NCBI RefSeq assembly: GCF_024741815.1
Contig: NZ_CP102951.1
Location: 4,912,001 to 4,976,000, forward strand
DNA from: Pseudomonas sp. LS1212
GTDB taxonomy: Bacteria > Pseudomonadota > Gammaproteobacteria > Pseudomonadales > Pseudomonadaceae
Length of the DNA: 64,000 nucleotides
Reading direction: 5' to 3'
In this document: positions 16,287-25,894 of the stretch, in pieces
Layout: each line of letters opens with the position of its first letter
How positions within the stretch are numbered: the first letter of the stretch is position 1
The notes under the pieces: generated by a model
The model's database searches: none
What the model saw: only the letters and a program-made list of their open reading frames with translations
Told to the model about the DNA's origin: nothing
Program-made: the position numbers and the translations under genes

Positions 16287-19200
16287 TTGACCAAATCCAC
16301 TCAACCGTCATCCTTGCGCACTCCAGGCAACGCGACCGGCTCGCCATTGCGTGGCTCGTTGAAAGGCGCGCTGGCCGTGCTGGTGTTGCTGCTGCTTGCG
16401 TTGTTGTTCTGGCAAGTCATTGACCAGTTCCGCCAGACCCAGGCCGACCAGCGCCAGCAGCGTATCGATCAAACGATCAACCTGGCCGAGCACATGGGCC
16501 TGAACATGGCCCTGAACGCGCAACTCGCATCAAGCCAGGTCATTGCACCAGCGCAGAGCACCACGCCTGACGGGTTCAAGTTACGGTTCGAGGCACTGCA
16601 CAAGGCGTTTCCCGAGTTGCGCAGCCTGGCCTGGATCGACGGCAAATCTCGCATTCTCGGCGATAGCCTGCCCGGCAGCCCCGATAGCATTGCCATGAGC
16701 AGCCTCATTCAACGCAGTGCCGGCCAGCCTTACTACTACAGCAATGCCGACGATGGCTCACTGATCTACTTATTGCTACGCCAACCCGGCGAAGCGACGA
16801 ACGGTTACTGGTTGCTGCGGCTGGGCCCGAGCTTCTACACGCGCTTGAGTCGTGGGAACAAACACGACGCCACACCCAAGTGGTTACTGGAAAACCATCA
16901 AAGCCTCACTGTCGTCAGCCGCAGCAACGAGGGGTACCCAACAGCCCCAAGTCTTGCAACCGATGAGCAGGATCAAAGTGTCCTCGTCTCGACGCTGATA
17001 AACAGCGATTGGCAATTGCGCAGCCTGTTCGACGTCAGTCAGACCCGCCAGCAATTGCTGCCGGCGCTCATCGGCAAATGCGTGTTCGGATTGCTGTGTG
17101 CGATGCTGCCATTGCTGGCGCTATTGAGTATCCGCAAGCGCCAGCGAGCCCTGCATGAAGGACGACGGCGTTATCAGGATATCTTCGAAGGGACGGGCGT
17201 TGCCCTTTGCGTACTGGATCTCTCCCGCCTGCCGGATTTCCTTGAACGCAACCGGTTGCAATCGAGCGGGGACCTCGACCGCTGGCTACAGGCCAACCCT
17301 GACCAGCACAGCGGCTTGCTGCGCGAGGTGAAGATCACCGAGGTCAATCAGGTGGCATTGCAATTGCTGGCCGTGGATTCCTGCGAGGGCGCCTGGAAGT
17401 CTCTGCTCCAAGGCAACCCCCTTGACGTCGGCGACATCGGCTATCAGTTGATCGAAGCCCTGCTCGCTCGCCAGAACCAACTGGAGCTCGAGATCAAGCT
17501 CCATGATGCCCACGGCCATGACCAACATCTCTGGCTGATGGTCCGGTTCCCCGAAGATCGCTGCGATTACCGGGCAGTCATCCTCAGCATCAGCGACATC
17601 ACCAGCCGCAAACGGGTCGAACTGTCACTGCTCGAACGGGAAGGCTTCTGGTCGGACGTGGTACGCACCGTACCCGATCACTTATATGTGCAGGACGTCC
17701 TCAGCCAGCGAATGATCTTCAGCAACCATCATCTGGGGCAGACACTGGGTTACGACCGCAACGAACTGCAACAGATGGGCGAGTACTTCTGGGAGATCCT
17801 GCTGCACCCTGAAGATGCCGAGCACTACCACAGGATCCGCCAGCAGCAACGCGTCAGTGGCCACGTGCAACTGCTCCAATGCCAACTACGCTTTCGTCAC
17901 AGCGACCGGAGCTGGCGGCGTTTCGATATCCGCGAGCAGGCCCTGGCGCGAGACAACGGTGGCCAGGTGACCCGCATCATCGGCGTGGCCAAGGATGTCA
18001 CCGACCAGATCGAGGCCAGCGAGTCGCTACGCGACAGCGAGCAGCGTTACCGCATGCTCGCCGAGAGCATCAGCGATGTGATCTTCTCCACCGACAACGC
18101 CCTGCAACTCAATTACGTCAGCCCTTCGGTACAGGCCGTGCTCGGTTATCGGGCCGACTGGATTTTCGACAACGGCTGGCAGACCACCATCGCCAACCCG
18201 GCACAGCTGACGGGTATCCATGCACTGATCGAGCGCATCTATCGAGCACTGGGCGACCCGGAACAACTGGCGGCGCTGCGCAATGAGGTGCCGACCCAGC
18301 TGTTTCTCTTCGACTGCCTGCGCGCCGATGGCCGCAAGATCCCGATCGAACTGCGCCTGGTCCTGGTCTGGGACGAACATGACAGCTTCGAGGGCATCCT
18401 CGGCGTTGGCCGCGACATCAGCCAGCAACGCCGCGCGGAAAAAGACCTGCGCATGGCCGCCACGGTGTTCGAGCACTCGACCTCGGCCATTCTGATCACC
18501 GATCCGGCCGGGTATATCGTCCAGGCCAACGAAGCCTTCAGCCGGGTCAGTGGTTACGCCGTCGCCCAGGTGCTCGACCAACTGCCGAACATGCTCACTG
18601 TCGATGACCAGCAGGAAGCCCACTTGCGCTACGTGCTCCGGCAACTGCATCAGCGCGGCAGCTGGGAAGGCGAGGTCTGGCTCAAGCGCCGCAATGGCGA
18701 GCACTACCCGGCCTGGGTCGGGATAACGGCCGTGTTCGACGACGAAGGTGACCTGGCCAGCTACGTGTGCTTCTTCAGCGACATCAGCGAGCGCAAGGCC
18801 AGCGAACAACGCATTCATCGCCTGGCCTACTACGATGCCTTGACCCACCTGCCCAATCGCACCCTGTTCCAGGACCGCCTGCACACGGCGCTGCAACACG
18901 CTGAGCGGCAGAAGTCCTGGGTGGTACTGATGTTCCTCGACCTGGACCGGTTCAAGCCGATCAACGACTCGCTCGGCCACGCGGCCGGCGATCGCATGCT
19001 CAAGGACATGGCTACACGCCTGCTCGACTGCGTCCATGAAGACGACACCGTGGCGCGGATGGGCGGCGACGAGTTCACCCTCTTGCTGCAACCGCGCGCA
19101 ACCCGGGAAATGGCCCTGAACCGCGCCATCCATGTGGCCGAGCAAATCCTCGCCAGCCTGGTCATACCCTTCGTGCTGGAGAGCCGTGAGTTCTTTGTCA

Positions 19201-20135
19201 CCGCCAGTATCGGCATTGCCCTCAGCCCCCAGGACGGCAGCGAGCTGAGCCAGTTGATGAAAAACGCCGACACGGCGATGTACCACGCCAAGGAGCGCGG
19301 CAAGAACAACTTCCAGTTCTACCAGGCCGATATGAACGCCAGCGCCCTGGAGCGCCTGGAGCTGGAAAGCGACCTGCGCCATGCCCTGGAGCAGCAAGAG
19401 TTCATCCTCTATTACCAACCGCAGTTCAGCGGCGACGGCAAGCGCCTGACCGGCGCCGAAGCCCTGTTGCGCTGGCGTCACCCACGTCGTGGGCTGGTTC
19501 CGCCGGGGGAGTTCATCCCGGTGCTCGAAGAGCTCGGGCTGGTGGTCGATGTCGGCGACTGGGTGCTCAGCGAAGCCTGTCGCCAGCTCAAGGCCTGGCA
19601 GCAGGCCAAGGTGCGGGTACCGAAGGTGTCGGTGAATATTTCGGCCCGGCAGTTCTCCGACGGGCAATTGGGTACGCGCATCGCCACCACTCTCAGGGAC
19701 ACCGGCTTGCCGCCGGGGTGCCTGGAGCTGGAATTGACCGAAAGTATCCTGATGCGCGAAGTCAACGAAGCCATGCAGATTCTCGACAGCCTGAAGTTCC
19801 TGGGCCTGAGCATCGCCGTCGATGACTTCGGCACCGGCTATTCCTCGCTCAACTACCTCAAACAGTTCCCCATCGATGTGCTGAAGATCGACCGCACCTT
19901 CGTCGACGGCCTGCCCGAAGGCGAACAGGATGCGCAGATTGCCCGCGCGATCATTGCCATGGCCCACAGCCTGAACCTGGCTGTCATTGCCGAAGGCGTG
20001 GAAACCCAGGAGCAACTCGACTTCCTGCGCGAGCATGGTTGCGACGAAGTGCAAGGGTATCTGTTCGGTCGACCGATGACGGCCGACCGGTTCGAGGCGC
20101 AGTTCAGTAATGAAGCGTTGTTTATACTTGAATAA
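16287..20135 (+). CDS. morA: MorA-type membrane GGDEF-EAL c-di-GMP regulator
   Basis: 1282 residues. Order: short cytoplasmic tail, membrane helix (27-45), periplasmic sensor, second helix (about 261-285), several PAS/PAC units (DITSRK, VTDQIEA, DISQQRRA, DISERKA ends), GGDEF domain with intact GGDEF at 926-930, and EAL domain with EALLRW (from 1058), ELTES, DDFGTGYSS, VIAEGVE and QGYLFGRP. Both catalytic domains look active, so it may make and break c-di-GMP. The location before glyA matches morA of P. aeruginosa and P. putida, which controls flagella and biofilm. I chose TTG at 16287 (AGGAT six bases upstream); the upstream frame is low-quality sequence. Confidence 0.9.
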   Translation: MTKSTQPSSLRTPGNATGSPLRGSLKGALAVLVLLLLALLFWQVIDQFRQTQADQRQQRIDQTINLAEHMGLNMALNAQLASSQVIAPAQSTTPDGFKLRFEALHKAFPELRSLAWIDGKSRILGDSLPGSPDSIAMSSLIQRSAGQPYYYSNADDGSLIYLLLRQPGEATNGYWLLRLGPSFYTRLSRGNKHDATPKWLLENHQSLTVVSRSNEGYPTAPSLATDEQDQSVLVSTLINSDWQLRSLFDVSQTRQQLLPALIGKCVFGLLCAMLPLLALLSIRKRQRALHEGRRRYQDIFEGTGVALCVLDLSRLPDFLERNRLQSSGDLDRWLQANPDQHSGLLREVKITEVNQVALQLLAVDSCEGAWKSLLQGNPLDVGDIGYQLIEALLARQNQLELEIKLHDAHGHDQHLWLMVRFPEDRCDYRAVILSISDITSRKRVELSLLEREGFWSDVVRTVPDHLYVQDVLSQRMIFSNHHLGQTLGYDRNELQQMGEYFWEILLHPEDAEHYHRIRQQQRVSGHVQLLQCQLRFRHSDRSWRRFDIREQALARDNGGQVTRIIGVAKDVTDQIEASESLRDSEQRYRMLAESISDVIFSTDNALQLNYVSPSVQAVLGYRADWIFDNGWQTTIANPAQLTGIHALIERIYRALGDPEQLAALRNEVPTQLFLFDCLRADGRKIPIELRLVLVWDEHDSFEGILGVGRDISQQRRAEKDLRMAATVFEHSTSAILITDPAGYIVQANEAFSRVSGYAVAQVLDQLPNMLTVDDQQEAHLRYVLRQLHQRGSWEGEVWLKRRNGEHYPAWVGITAVFDDEGDLASYVCFFSDISERKASEQRIHRLAYYDALTHLPNRTLFQDRLHTALQHAERQKSWVVLMFLDLDRFKPINDSLGHAAGDRMLKDMATRLLDCVHEDDTVARMGGDEFTLLLQPRATREMALNRAIHVAEQILASLVIPFVLESREFFVTASIGIALSPQDGSELSQLMKNADTAMYHAKERGKNNFQFYQADMNASALERLELESDLRHALEQQEFILYYQPQFSGDGKRLTGAEALLRWRHPRRGLVPPGEFIPVLEELGLVVDVGDWVLSEACRQLKAWQQAKVRVPKVSVNISARQFSDGQLGTRIATTLRDTGLPPGCLELELTESILMREVNEAMQILDSLKFLGLSIAVDDFGTGYSSLNYLKQFPIDVLKIDRTFVDGLPEGEQDAQIARAIIAMAHSLNLAVIAEGVETQEQLDFLREHGCDEVQGYLFGRPMTADRFEAQFSNEALFILE

Positions 20136-20151
20136 TCGAACCTGCCCCCGC

Positions 20152-20187
20152 AGGAGCGACCCTGGTCGCGAAGGGCCGCTCCTATCA
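20152..20187. repeat. Single REP element
   Basis: AGGAGCGACCCTGGTCGCGA and its short inverted partner GGGCCGCTCCT form one stem-loop between morA and glyA. No second facing element is present. Confidence 0.65.
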
Positions 20188-20325
20188 GAAGCATTCCATG
20201 TCATGTCAGGTAGTGGCCCGAGCAAATGAAGGCCACTTGTCTGCGACATGATGTCCTTTCATATGCCAGATAAAACCCGATGGGTTAGAATGCCCCCCTT
20301 TTCTGCCCGATCCTTGAGGACCGCC

Positions 20326-21579
20326 ATGTTCAGCCGTGATTTGACACTCGCCAAGTACGACGCCGATCTCTTTGCCGCTATGGAGCAAGAAGCTCAGCGC
20401 CAGGAAGAGCATATCGAGCTGATCGCCTCGGAAAACTACACCAGCCCAGCCGTCATGGAAGCCCAGGGCTCCGTGCTGACCAACAAGTACGCCGAAGGCT
20501 ACCCAGGCAAGCGTTACTACGGCGGCTGCGAATACGTCGACGTGGTTGAGCAACTGGCCATCGACCGTGCCAAGGAGCTGTTCGGCGCCGACTACGCCAA
20601 CGTCCAGCCACACGCTGGCTCCCAGGCCAACAGCGCCGTTTACCTGGCCCTGCTGCAAGCCGGCGACACCCTCCTGGGCATGAGCCTGGCCCACGGCGGT
20701 CACCTGACCCACGGCGCCAGCGTTTCCTCTTCGGGCAAATTGTACAACGCTGTTCAGTACGGCATCGACAGCAATGGCCTGATCGACTACGACGAAGTTG
20801 AGCGCCTGGCGGTCGAGCACAAGCCGAAAATGATCGTGGCCGGCTTCTCTGCCTACTCGCAAGTGCTGGATTTCCCACGCTTCCGCGCTATCGCTGACAA
20901 GGTTGGCGCTTACCTGTTCGTCGACATGGCTCACGTAGCCGGTCTGGTCGCCGCTGGTGTGTACCCGAACCCGGTGCCATTCGCTGACGTGGTGACCACC
21001 ACCACCCACAAGACCCTGCGCGGTCCACGTGGCGGCCTGATCCTGGCTCGCGCCAACGCCGACATCGAGAAGAAGCTGAACTCCGCCGTATTCCCGGGCG
21101 CCCAGGGCGGCCCGCTGGAGCACGTGATCGCGGCCAAGGCCGTATGCTTCAAGGAAGCGCTGCAGCCTGAGTTCAAGGCTTACCAGCAACAAGTGGTGAA
21201 AAACGCCCAGGCCATGGCCGGCGTGTTCATCGAGCGCGGTTACGACGTGGTTTCCGGCGGTACCCAGAACCACCTGTTCCTGCTCTCGCTGATCAAGCAG
21301 GAAATCTCCGGTAAAGACGCCGACGCTGCCCTGGGTCGTGCCTTCATCACCGTCAACAAGAACTCGGTGCCGAACGACCCACGCTCCCCGTTCGTGACCT
21401 CCGGCCTGCGTTTCGGCACTCCAGCCGTGACCACTCGCGGCTTCAAAGAAGCCGAGTGCAAGGAACTGGCTGGCTGGATCTGCGACATCCTGGCCGACCT
21501 GAACAACGAAGCGGTGATCGACGCCGTTCGTGAAAAGGTCAAGGCTATCTGCGCCAAGCTGCCGGTATACGGTGCTTGA
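20326..21579 (+). CDS. glyA: Serine hydroxymethyltransferase
   Basis: 417 residues, a PLP enzyme converting serine and tetrahydrofolate to glycine and methylene-THF. Seen: IELIASENYTSPAVMEAQGS, the EGYPGKRYYGGCEYVD segment and the lysine site TTTTHKTLRGPRGG. The ATG at 20326 follows TTGAGGACCGCC, and the family N-terminus MFSRDLTLAKYD starts here. Codon choice is strongly biased, as in highly expressed genes. Pseudomonas carries more than one glyA; this is the copy next to morA. A strong terminator follows. Confidence 0.97.
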   Translation: MFSRDLTLAKYDADLFAAMEQEAQRQEEHIELIASENYTSPAVMEAQGSVLTNKYAEGYPGKRYYGGCEYVDVVEQLAIDRAKELFGADYANVQPHAGSQANSAVYLALLQAGDTLLGMSLAHGGHLTHGASVSSSGKLYNAVQYGIDSNGLIDYDEVERLAVEHKPKMIVAGFSAYSQVLDFPRFRAIADKVGAYLFVDMAHVAGLVAAGVYPNPVPFADVVTTTTHKTLRGPRGGLILARANADIEKKLNSAVFPGAQGGPLEHVIAAKAVCFKEALQPEFKAYQQQVVKNAQAMAGVFIERGYDVVSGGTQNHLFLLSLIKQEISGKDADAALGRAFITVNKNSVPNDPRSPFVTSGLRFGTPAVTTRGFKEAECKELAGWICDILADLNNEAVIDAVREKVKAICAKLPVYGA

Positions 21580-21598
21580 TAGCGGTTGGTTGAAATAA

Positions 21599-21628
21599 AA
21601 AAGCCCGGCTCTTGAGCCGGGCTTTTTT
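21599..21628 (+). terminator. Rho-independent terminator of glyA
   Basis: AAGCCCGGCT-CTTG-AGCCGGGCTT with a T tract, a perfect 10-bp stem starting 22 bases after the stop codon; the A run before it would also serve the opposite strand. Confidence 0.92.
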
Positions 21629-21640
21629 ATTGTGGTGCCC

Positions 21641-21725
21641 TTTAGGGCCTCATCGCGGGCAAGCCCGCTCCTACAAGGGGGCACGGTGCCTGTAGGAGCG
21701 GGCTTGCCCGCGATGAGGCCCTAAA
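21641..21725. repeat. REPIN with 35-bp perfect arms
   Basis: Arms 21641-21675 and 21691-21725 (core TGTAGGAGCGGGCTTGCCCG, ending in GATGAGGCCCTAAA) are exact reverse complements with only 15 bases between. It fills the space between glyA and the convergent yjiA-like gene, stopping two bases before that gene's stop codon. Confidence 0.9.
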
Positions 21726-21727
21726 GC

Positions 21728-22699
21728 CTAAACAAGACCAGCAAACCCCGCCCGAATTTTCTCCTCCGGCAACTCATCGGCAATAAACACCATCACACTT
21801 TCCCGCGCTTCATCCTCGGCCCACTCGGTATCCCAATCGAAGCCATACAACTTCAACACCCCCTGAAACACCAGCCGTCGCGGTTCGCCAGCAATATTCA
21901 ACACCCCCTTGTAACGCAGCAATTGCTTGCCATGCGCTTCCAGCAGTTCATTCATGAACTCGCTGAGCTTGTCGATATCCAGCGGCTGTTCAGTTCGTAG
22001 CACCAGGCTGGAAATCCGATCCAGCGAAGGTGCCTTGCTCACCGGACGCAACGACAGGCCGCCGCCCAGGTCATCATTGAGATTGAAGCCACGCACATCG
22101 AGCAGTTCAGCCAGGTCGATCTTGCCATGGTCCACGATGCGAATCGGCGCACGCCGGTTGATGCGCGTCAGGCGCTCGCTCAAGGCATCAAAGGTGGCCT
22201 TGTCGACCAGATCGGTCTTGCTCACCAGCAAGCGATCGGCAAAACCAACCTGCGCCTGGGCGATGGTCTGGCTCAGGTGAGTATCGGCATGGGCGGCATC
22301 GACCAGGGTAATGATGCCGTCGAGGATGTAGCGCTCGCGCAGTTCTTCATCAATGAAGAAGGTTTGCGCCACCGGGGCCGGGTCGGCCAGGCCGGTGCAT
22401 TCGATTACCAGGCGGTCGAAGGCGATTTCACCGCTATCGAGCCGCTCCAACAGCAAGAATAGCGCCTTGGTCAGATCGGTGTGAATGGTGCAGCAGACGC
22501 AGCCATTGGCCAGCGTCACCACCTGCACCGGTTCGTCACCCAGCAACTGCGTGTCGATACCGGCGTCGCTGAATTCGTTCTCGATCACGGCGATTTTCAA
22601 GCCGTGCTCGGCCTTGAGCAGATGACGCAACAGCGTGGTTTTGCCCGCGCCGAGAAAGCCGCTAAGGATGGTGACGGGAATAGGGTTCAACACACTCAT
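21728..22699 (-). CDS. yjiA: CobW/YjiA-family zinc-dependent GTPase
   Basis: 323 residues, a G3E-family GTPase. P-loop GFLGAGKTT near residue 15, the metal motif GCVCC (CXCC) near residue 70, ECTGLADPAPV, and the specificity motif SKTDLVD are present, with a C-terminal CobW domain. These proteins are metallochaperone-like; the partner is unknown. ATG at 22699 has GGAG upstream. It is the last gene of cstA-yjiX-yjiA, an order kept in many gamma-proteobacteria, which suggests a role connected with that transporter. Confidence 0.92.
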   Translation of the reverse strand: MSVLNPIPVTILSGFLGAGKTTLLRHLLKAEHGLKIAVIENEFSDAGIDTQLLGDEPVQVVTLANGCVCCTIHTDLTKALFLLLERLDSGEIAFDRLVIECTGLADPAPVAQTFFIDEELRERYILDGIITLVDAAHADTHLSQTIAQAQVGFADRLLVSKTDLVDKATFDALSERLTRINRRAPIRIVDHGKIDLAELLDVRGFNLNDDLGGGLSLRPVSKAPSLDRISSLVLRTEQPLDIDKLSEFMNELLEAHGKQLLRYKGVLNIAGEPRRLVFQGVLKLYGFDWDTEWAEDEARESVMVFIADELPEEKIRAGFAGLV

Positions 22700-22765
22700 T
22701 GGATACTCCAAAATGCCACGCGCCACGACAAGCGTGGCGCGAGGTTCATCGTTTCAACGGGTCAA

Positions 22766-22966
22766 TCAGCAGCAGCGAGGAGACCCCTTGCCACCACCGT
22801 AACGCGCCTCCTGACGTTCGCGGAAGAACTCCTCGTACGTCATCAGCGGCTTGTCCGGATGCCTGGTTTGCATATGCTCGACGTAGTTGTCGTAGTCGGG
22901 CATACCGACCATCAGGCGCGCGGCCTGACCGAGGTATTTACCGAGGCGACTCAGGTCATTGAACAT
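22766..22966 (-). CDS. yjiX: YjiX/YbdD family small protein (DUF466)
   Basis: 66 residues with the family pattern MFNDLSRLGKYLGQAARLMV, GMPDYDNYVEHM and HPDKPLMTYEEFFRERQEAR, ending GGGKGSPRCC. It is always found beside CstA/BtsT transporters; its role is not known. It starts 18 bases after cstA and is surely co-transcribed. The end with two cysteines before the stop is typical of the family. Confidence 0.94.
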   Translation of the reverse strand: MFNDLSRLGKYLGQAARLMVGMPDYDNYVEHMQTRHPDKPLMTYEEFFRERQEARYGGGKGSPRCC

Positions 22967-22984
22967 GTTTGCAACCCTCTGGTT

Positions 22985-25051
22985 TTACGCATCTGGAACC
23001 GCCTGGAACGGCGTTTCCTTGTCGGTGCGTTCCTTGCTGCCCCAGGACGAAACACCGACCTTCAAGGCATAGAACAGAATACTGAAGACCACGAACAGGA
23101 ACAGCCCGGTCAACGTCGCATTGGTGTAGGCGTTGTAGATCACGTGCTGCATCTGATCGATGTTCTTGGCCGGTGCAAGCACCTGCCCTGCCTGCAACGC
23201 TGCGCTGTATTTGTCCGCCAACGCGAGGAAGCCGACCGCCGGGTTAGGATCGAACAGCTTGATGAAACCTGCGGTGGTGGTGCAGATCAGCAGCCACACG
23301 GCTGGCAACATGGTGACCCAGACGTAGCGTTGGCGTTTCATTTTGATCAGTACGACAGTCGCCAGCATCAGCGCGATACCGGCCAGCATCTGGTTGGAGA
23401 TACCGAACAGCGGCCACAAGGTGTTGATGCCACCCAGCGGGTCGATCACGCCCTGGTACAGCAGGTAACCCCACATGGCCACACAGCCGGCGGTGGCGAT
23501 CAGGTTGGCCGTCCACGACTCGGTACGCTTGAGTGCCGGCACGAACGAGCCGAGCAAATCCTGCAGCATGAAGCGCCCGGCACGAGTACCGGCGTCTACA
23601 GCAGTCAGGATGAACAGCGCTTCGAACAGGATCGCGAAGTGGTACCAGAACGCCATGGTGTTTTCACCCGGCAGAACGTGGTGCAGGATCTGCGCGATCC
23701 CCACCGCCAGGGTCGGCGCACCGCCGGCACGGGCCAGGATGGTGGTTTCACCGATGTCCTTGGCCACCGTTTGCAGGGCTTCAGGAGTAATGGCAAAACC
23801 CCAGCTGCTGACGGCCTGGGCAACCGAAGCCACATCGCTACCGACGATGGCAGGCGGGCTGTTCATCGCGAAGTACACGCCAGGCTCGATCACCGAAGCC
23901 GCGACCATGGCCATGATGGCCACGAAGGACTCCATCAGCATGCCGCCGTAGCCGATGTAACGGGCGTTGGTTTCGTTATCCAGCAGTTTCGGCGTGGTCC
24001 CGGAAGAGATCAGCGCGTGGAAACCGGACACCGCACCACAGGCAATGGTGATGAACAGGAACGGGAACAGGCCACCTTTCCAGACCGGGCCCGTACCGTC
24101 GGTGAATTGGGTCAGCGCCGGCATTTTCAGCTCGGGCATGGTGATCAGGATACCGATCGCCAAAGCGACGATGGTACCGATCTTGAGGAAAGTGGACAGG
24201 TAATCGCGCGGCGCCAGTACCAGCCAGACCGGCAGCACTGCCGCGACGAAGCCATAGCCGACCAGCATCCAGGTGATCTGGATGCCGGTGAAGGTGAAGG
24301 CCTTGGCCCACACAGGATCAGCTGCGATCTGGCCCCCAAGCCAGATCGAGCCCAGCAGCAGGAGCACCCCGACAATCGAGATCTCGCCGATGCGTCCCGG
24401 GCGGATGTAGCGCATGTAAATGCCCATGAACATCGCGATCGGGATGGTCGCCATCACGGTGAATATCCCCCACGGGCTTTCGGCCAGGGCCTTGACCACG
24501 ATCAGCGCCAGCACCGCGAGGATGATGATCATGATCAGGAAGCAGCCAAACAGCGCGATGGTGCCGGGGATGCGGCCCATTTCTTCGCGGACCATGTCGC
24601 CCAGCGAGCGGCCGTTGCGACGCGTCGACAGGAACAGGACCATGAAGTCCTGCACCGCACCGGCCAGCACCACACCGGCAATCAGCCAGAGCGTACCCGG
24701 CAGATAGCCCATTTGTGCGGCCAGGACCGGCCCGACCAAGGGCCCGGCACCGGCAATCGCGGCAAAATGGTGACCGAAGAGAATATGCTTGTTGGTCGGC
24801 ACATAGTCCAGACCGTCGTTGTTGCGCACCGCAGGCGTTGCCCGACGAGGATCGAGTTCCATCACGCGCGTGGCGATGAACAGACTGTAATAGCGGTACG
24901 CGACCAGGTAGATGGCAATCGCCGCTACCACGATCCACAAGGCGTTGATCGCCTCGCCTCGACGCAGGGCCACCACACCCAGAGCGCACGCCCCTATGAC
25001 TGCCAGCACCAGCCAGGGTATATGGCGTAGCGGGCTATTATTGTTTTTCAT
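22985..25051 (-). CDS. cstA: CstA/BtsT carbon-starvation transporter (pyruvate or peptide uptake)
   Basis: 688 residues with about 16-18 membrane helices, an inner-membrane carrier. Conserved: DYVPTNKHILFGHHFAAIAGAGPLVGP region, DFMVLFLSTRRNGRSLG, FHALISSGTTPKLL, and WPLFGISNQMLAG. CstA and the paralogue BtsT take up pyruvate (BtsT) or peptides (CstA); sequence alone does not decide. It is first in an operon with yjiX and yjiA. The 200-base upstream region is shared with the divergent mapZ. Confidence 0.93.
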   Translation of the reverse strand: MKNNNSPLRHIPWLVLAVIGACALGVVALRRGEAINALWIVVAAIAIYLVAYRYYSLFIATRVMELDPRRATPAVRNNDGLDYVPTNKHILFGHHFAAIAGAGPLVGPVLAAQMGYLPGTLWLIAGVVLAGAVQDFMVLFLSTRRNGRSLGDMVREEMGRIPGTIALFGCFLIMIIILAVLALIVVKALAESPWGIFTVMATIPIAMFMGIYMRYIRPGRIGEISIVGVLLLLGSIWLGGQIAADPVWAKAFTFTGIQITWMLVGYGFVAAVLPVWLVLAPRDYLSTFLKIGTIVALAIGILITMPELKMPALTQFTDGTGPVWKGGLFPFLFITIACGAVSGFHALISSGTTPKLLDNETNARYIGYGGMLMESFVAIMAMVAASVIEPGVYFAMNSPPAIVGSDVASVAQAVSSWGFAITPEALQTVAKDIGETTILARAGGAPTLAVGIAQILHHVLPGENTMAFWYHFAILFEALFILTAVDAGTRAGRFMLQDLLGSFVPALKRTESWTANLIATAGCVAMWGYLLYQGVIDPLGGINTLWPLFGISNQMLAGIALMLATVVLIKMKRQRYVWVTMLPAVWLLICTTTAGFIKLFDPNPAVGFLALADKYSAALQAGQVLAPAKNIDQMQHVIYNAYTNATLTGLFLFVVFSILFYALKVGVSSWGSKERTDKETPFQAVPDA

Positions 25052-25251
25052 TTTTTGATTCCAGCCGAGTGGATACGAAAGACAGCCCTAGGAGTCTAGC
25101 GAGACTGGCGGGAAAGGCCACCCCAACATTGGTCTAGAGCCCTCATCGAACATTTTCTCATCGCACTCTTATCCGCTCGTGGGTGCGGCTTGGCAAGTGA
25201 CAAGACAAGTGCCTGAGCTATAGTCAGTTTTCTTGCAGAAGGGACAGAAAC

Positions 25252-25620
25252 ATGACCGAATTCCATGCCGAACGCCGTCATTTCAAGCGTATCGCCTTCG
25301 ATGCCCGGACCGAGCTGAGCCAGGGCGAAAATGTCTGGCCGGTGAAGCTGGTCGATCTGTCGCTCAAGGGCCTGCTGATCGGTCGGCCCTCACCTTGGCT
25401 GGGCGATCCTGCAGAACCATTTTTTGTGGACGTTCATCTGAGCGAACAGGTTGACGTACGAATGGAAGTCCAACTCAGCCACGACAATAACGGCCAATTG
25501 GGATTCGCCTGCCTGCATATCGACCTCGAATCGATCAGCCACTTGCGCAGGCTGGTCGAATTGAACCTTGGCGATCCGGCCGAACTTGAGCGGGAACTGG
25601 GTTCATTGATCGAAGTGTAA
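25252..25620 (+). CDS. mapZ: PilZ-domain c-di-GMP receptor MapZ
   Basis: 122 residues, a single PilZ domain. The c-di-GMP-binding motifs are intact: ERRHFKR (RxxxR type) at residues 7-13 and DLSLKG near 35-40. The C-terminus SISHLRRLVELNLGDPAELERELG closely matches P. aeruginosa MapZ (PA4608) as I remember it. MapZ binds and inhibits a chemotaxis methyltransferase when c-di-GMP is high, altering flagellar switching. It lies divergent from cstA, in the same place as in P. aeruginosa. Together with morA it gives the window two c-di-GMP motility genes. Confidence 0.87.
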   Translation: MTEFHAERRHFKRIAFDARTELSQGENVWPVKLVDLSLKGLLIGRPSPWLGDPAEPFFVDVHLSEQVDVRMEVQLSHDNNGQLGFACLHIDLESISHLRRLVELNLGDPAELERELGSLIEV

Positions 25621-25816
25621 GGCTGTCCAGTCACCCCCGGCACAAGCGTGGTGCCGATACCTTCAACGCCTCATCGCCATAGTGCACGCCACCGCCAGAT
25701 CCCGCCTTCTCCCCATTGGACCGAATCTTGCTTTTGAAAGCGAAGAGGCATTCGGCTGCGCGACGAATTCGCCAAAAGCCGCGTGCTAGAGGCTTAATTC
25801 CAATGAATCTAAAATC

Positions 25817-25826
25817 TTGTATACAA
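25817..25826. promoter_or_regulatory. TTGTATACAA palindrome before the xanthine-type permease
   Basis: A perfect 10-bp palindrome 69 bases upstream of the permease start, inside an A/T-rich 30-base stretch. Such sites are common for GntR or LysR-type regulators of purine use; the protein is not identified here. It could also supply a -10 box (TATACA). Confidence 0.45.
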
Positions 25827-25894
25827 TTTAGTAGCCAATCATCCTGGTTGTTGTCTACAGTACGCCCACAACAATAAATCGAGATGCCATCTCC

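Noticed and set aside
18027..20249. Minus-strand open frame of 740 codons opposite morA
   Set aside because: The plus strand has complete PAS, GGDEF and EAL motifs; the antisense frame shows none.
22481..25030. Plus-strand open frame opposite yjiX/cstA (849 codons)
   Set aside because: His/Gln/Asp-rich product typical of antisense to membrane-protein genes.
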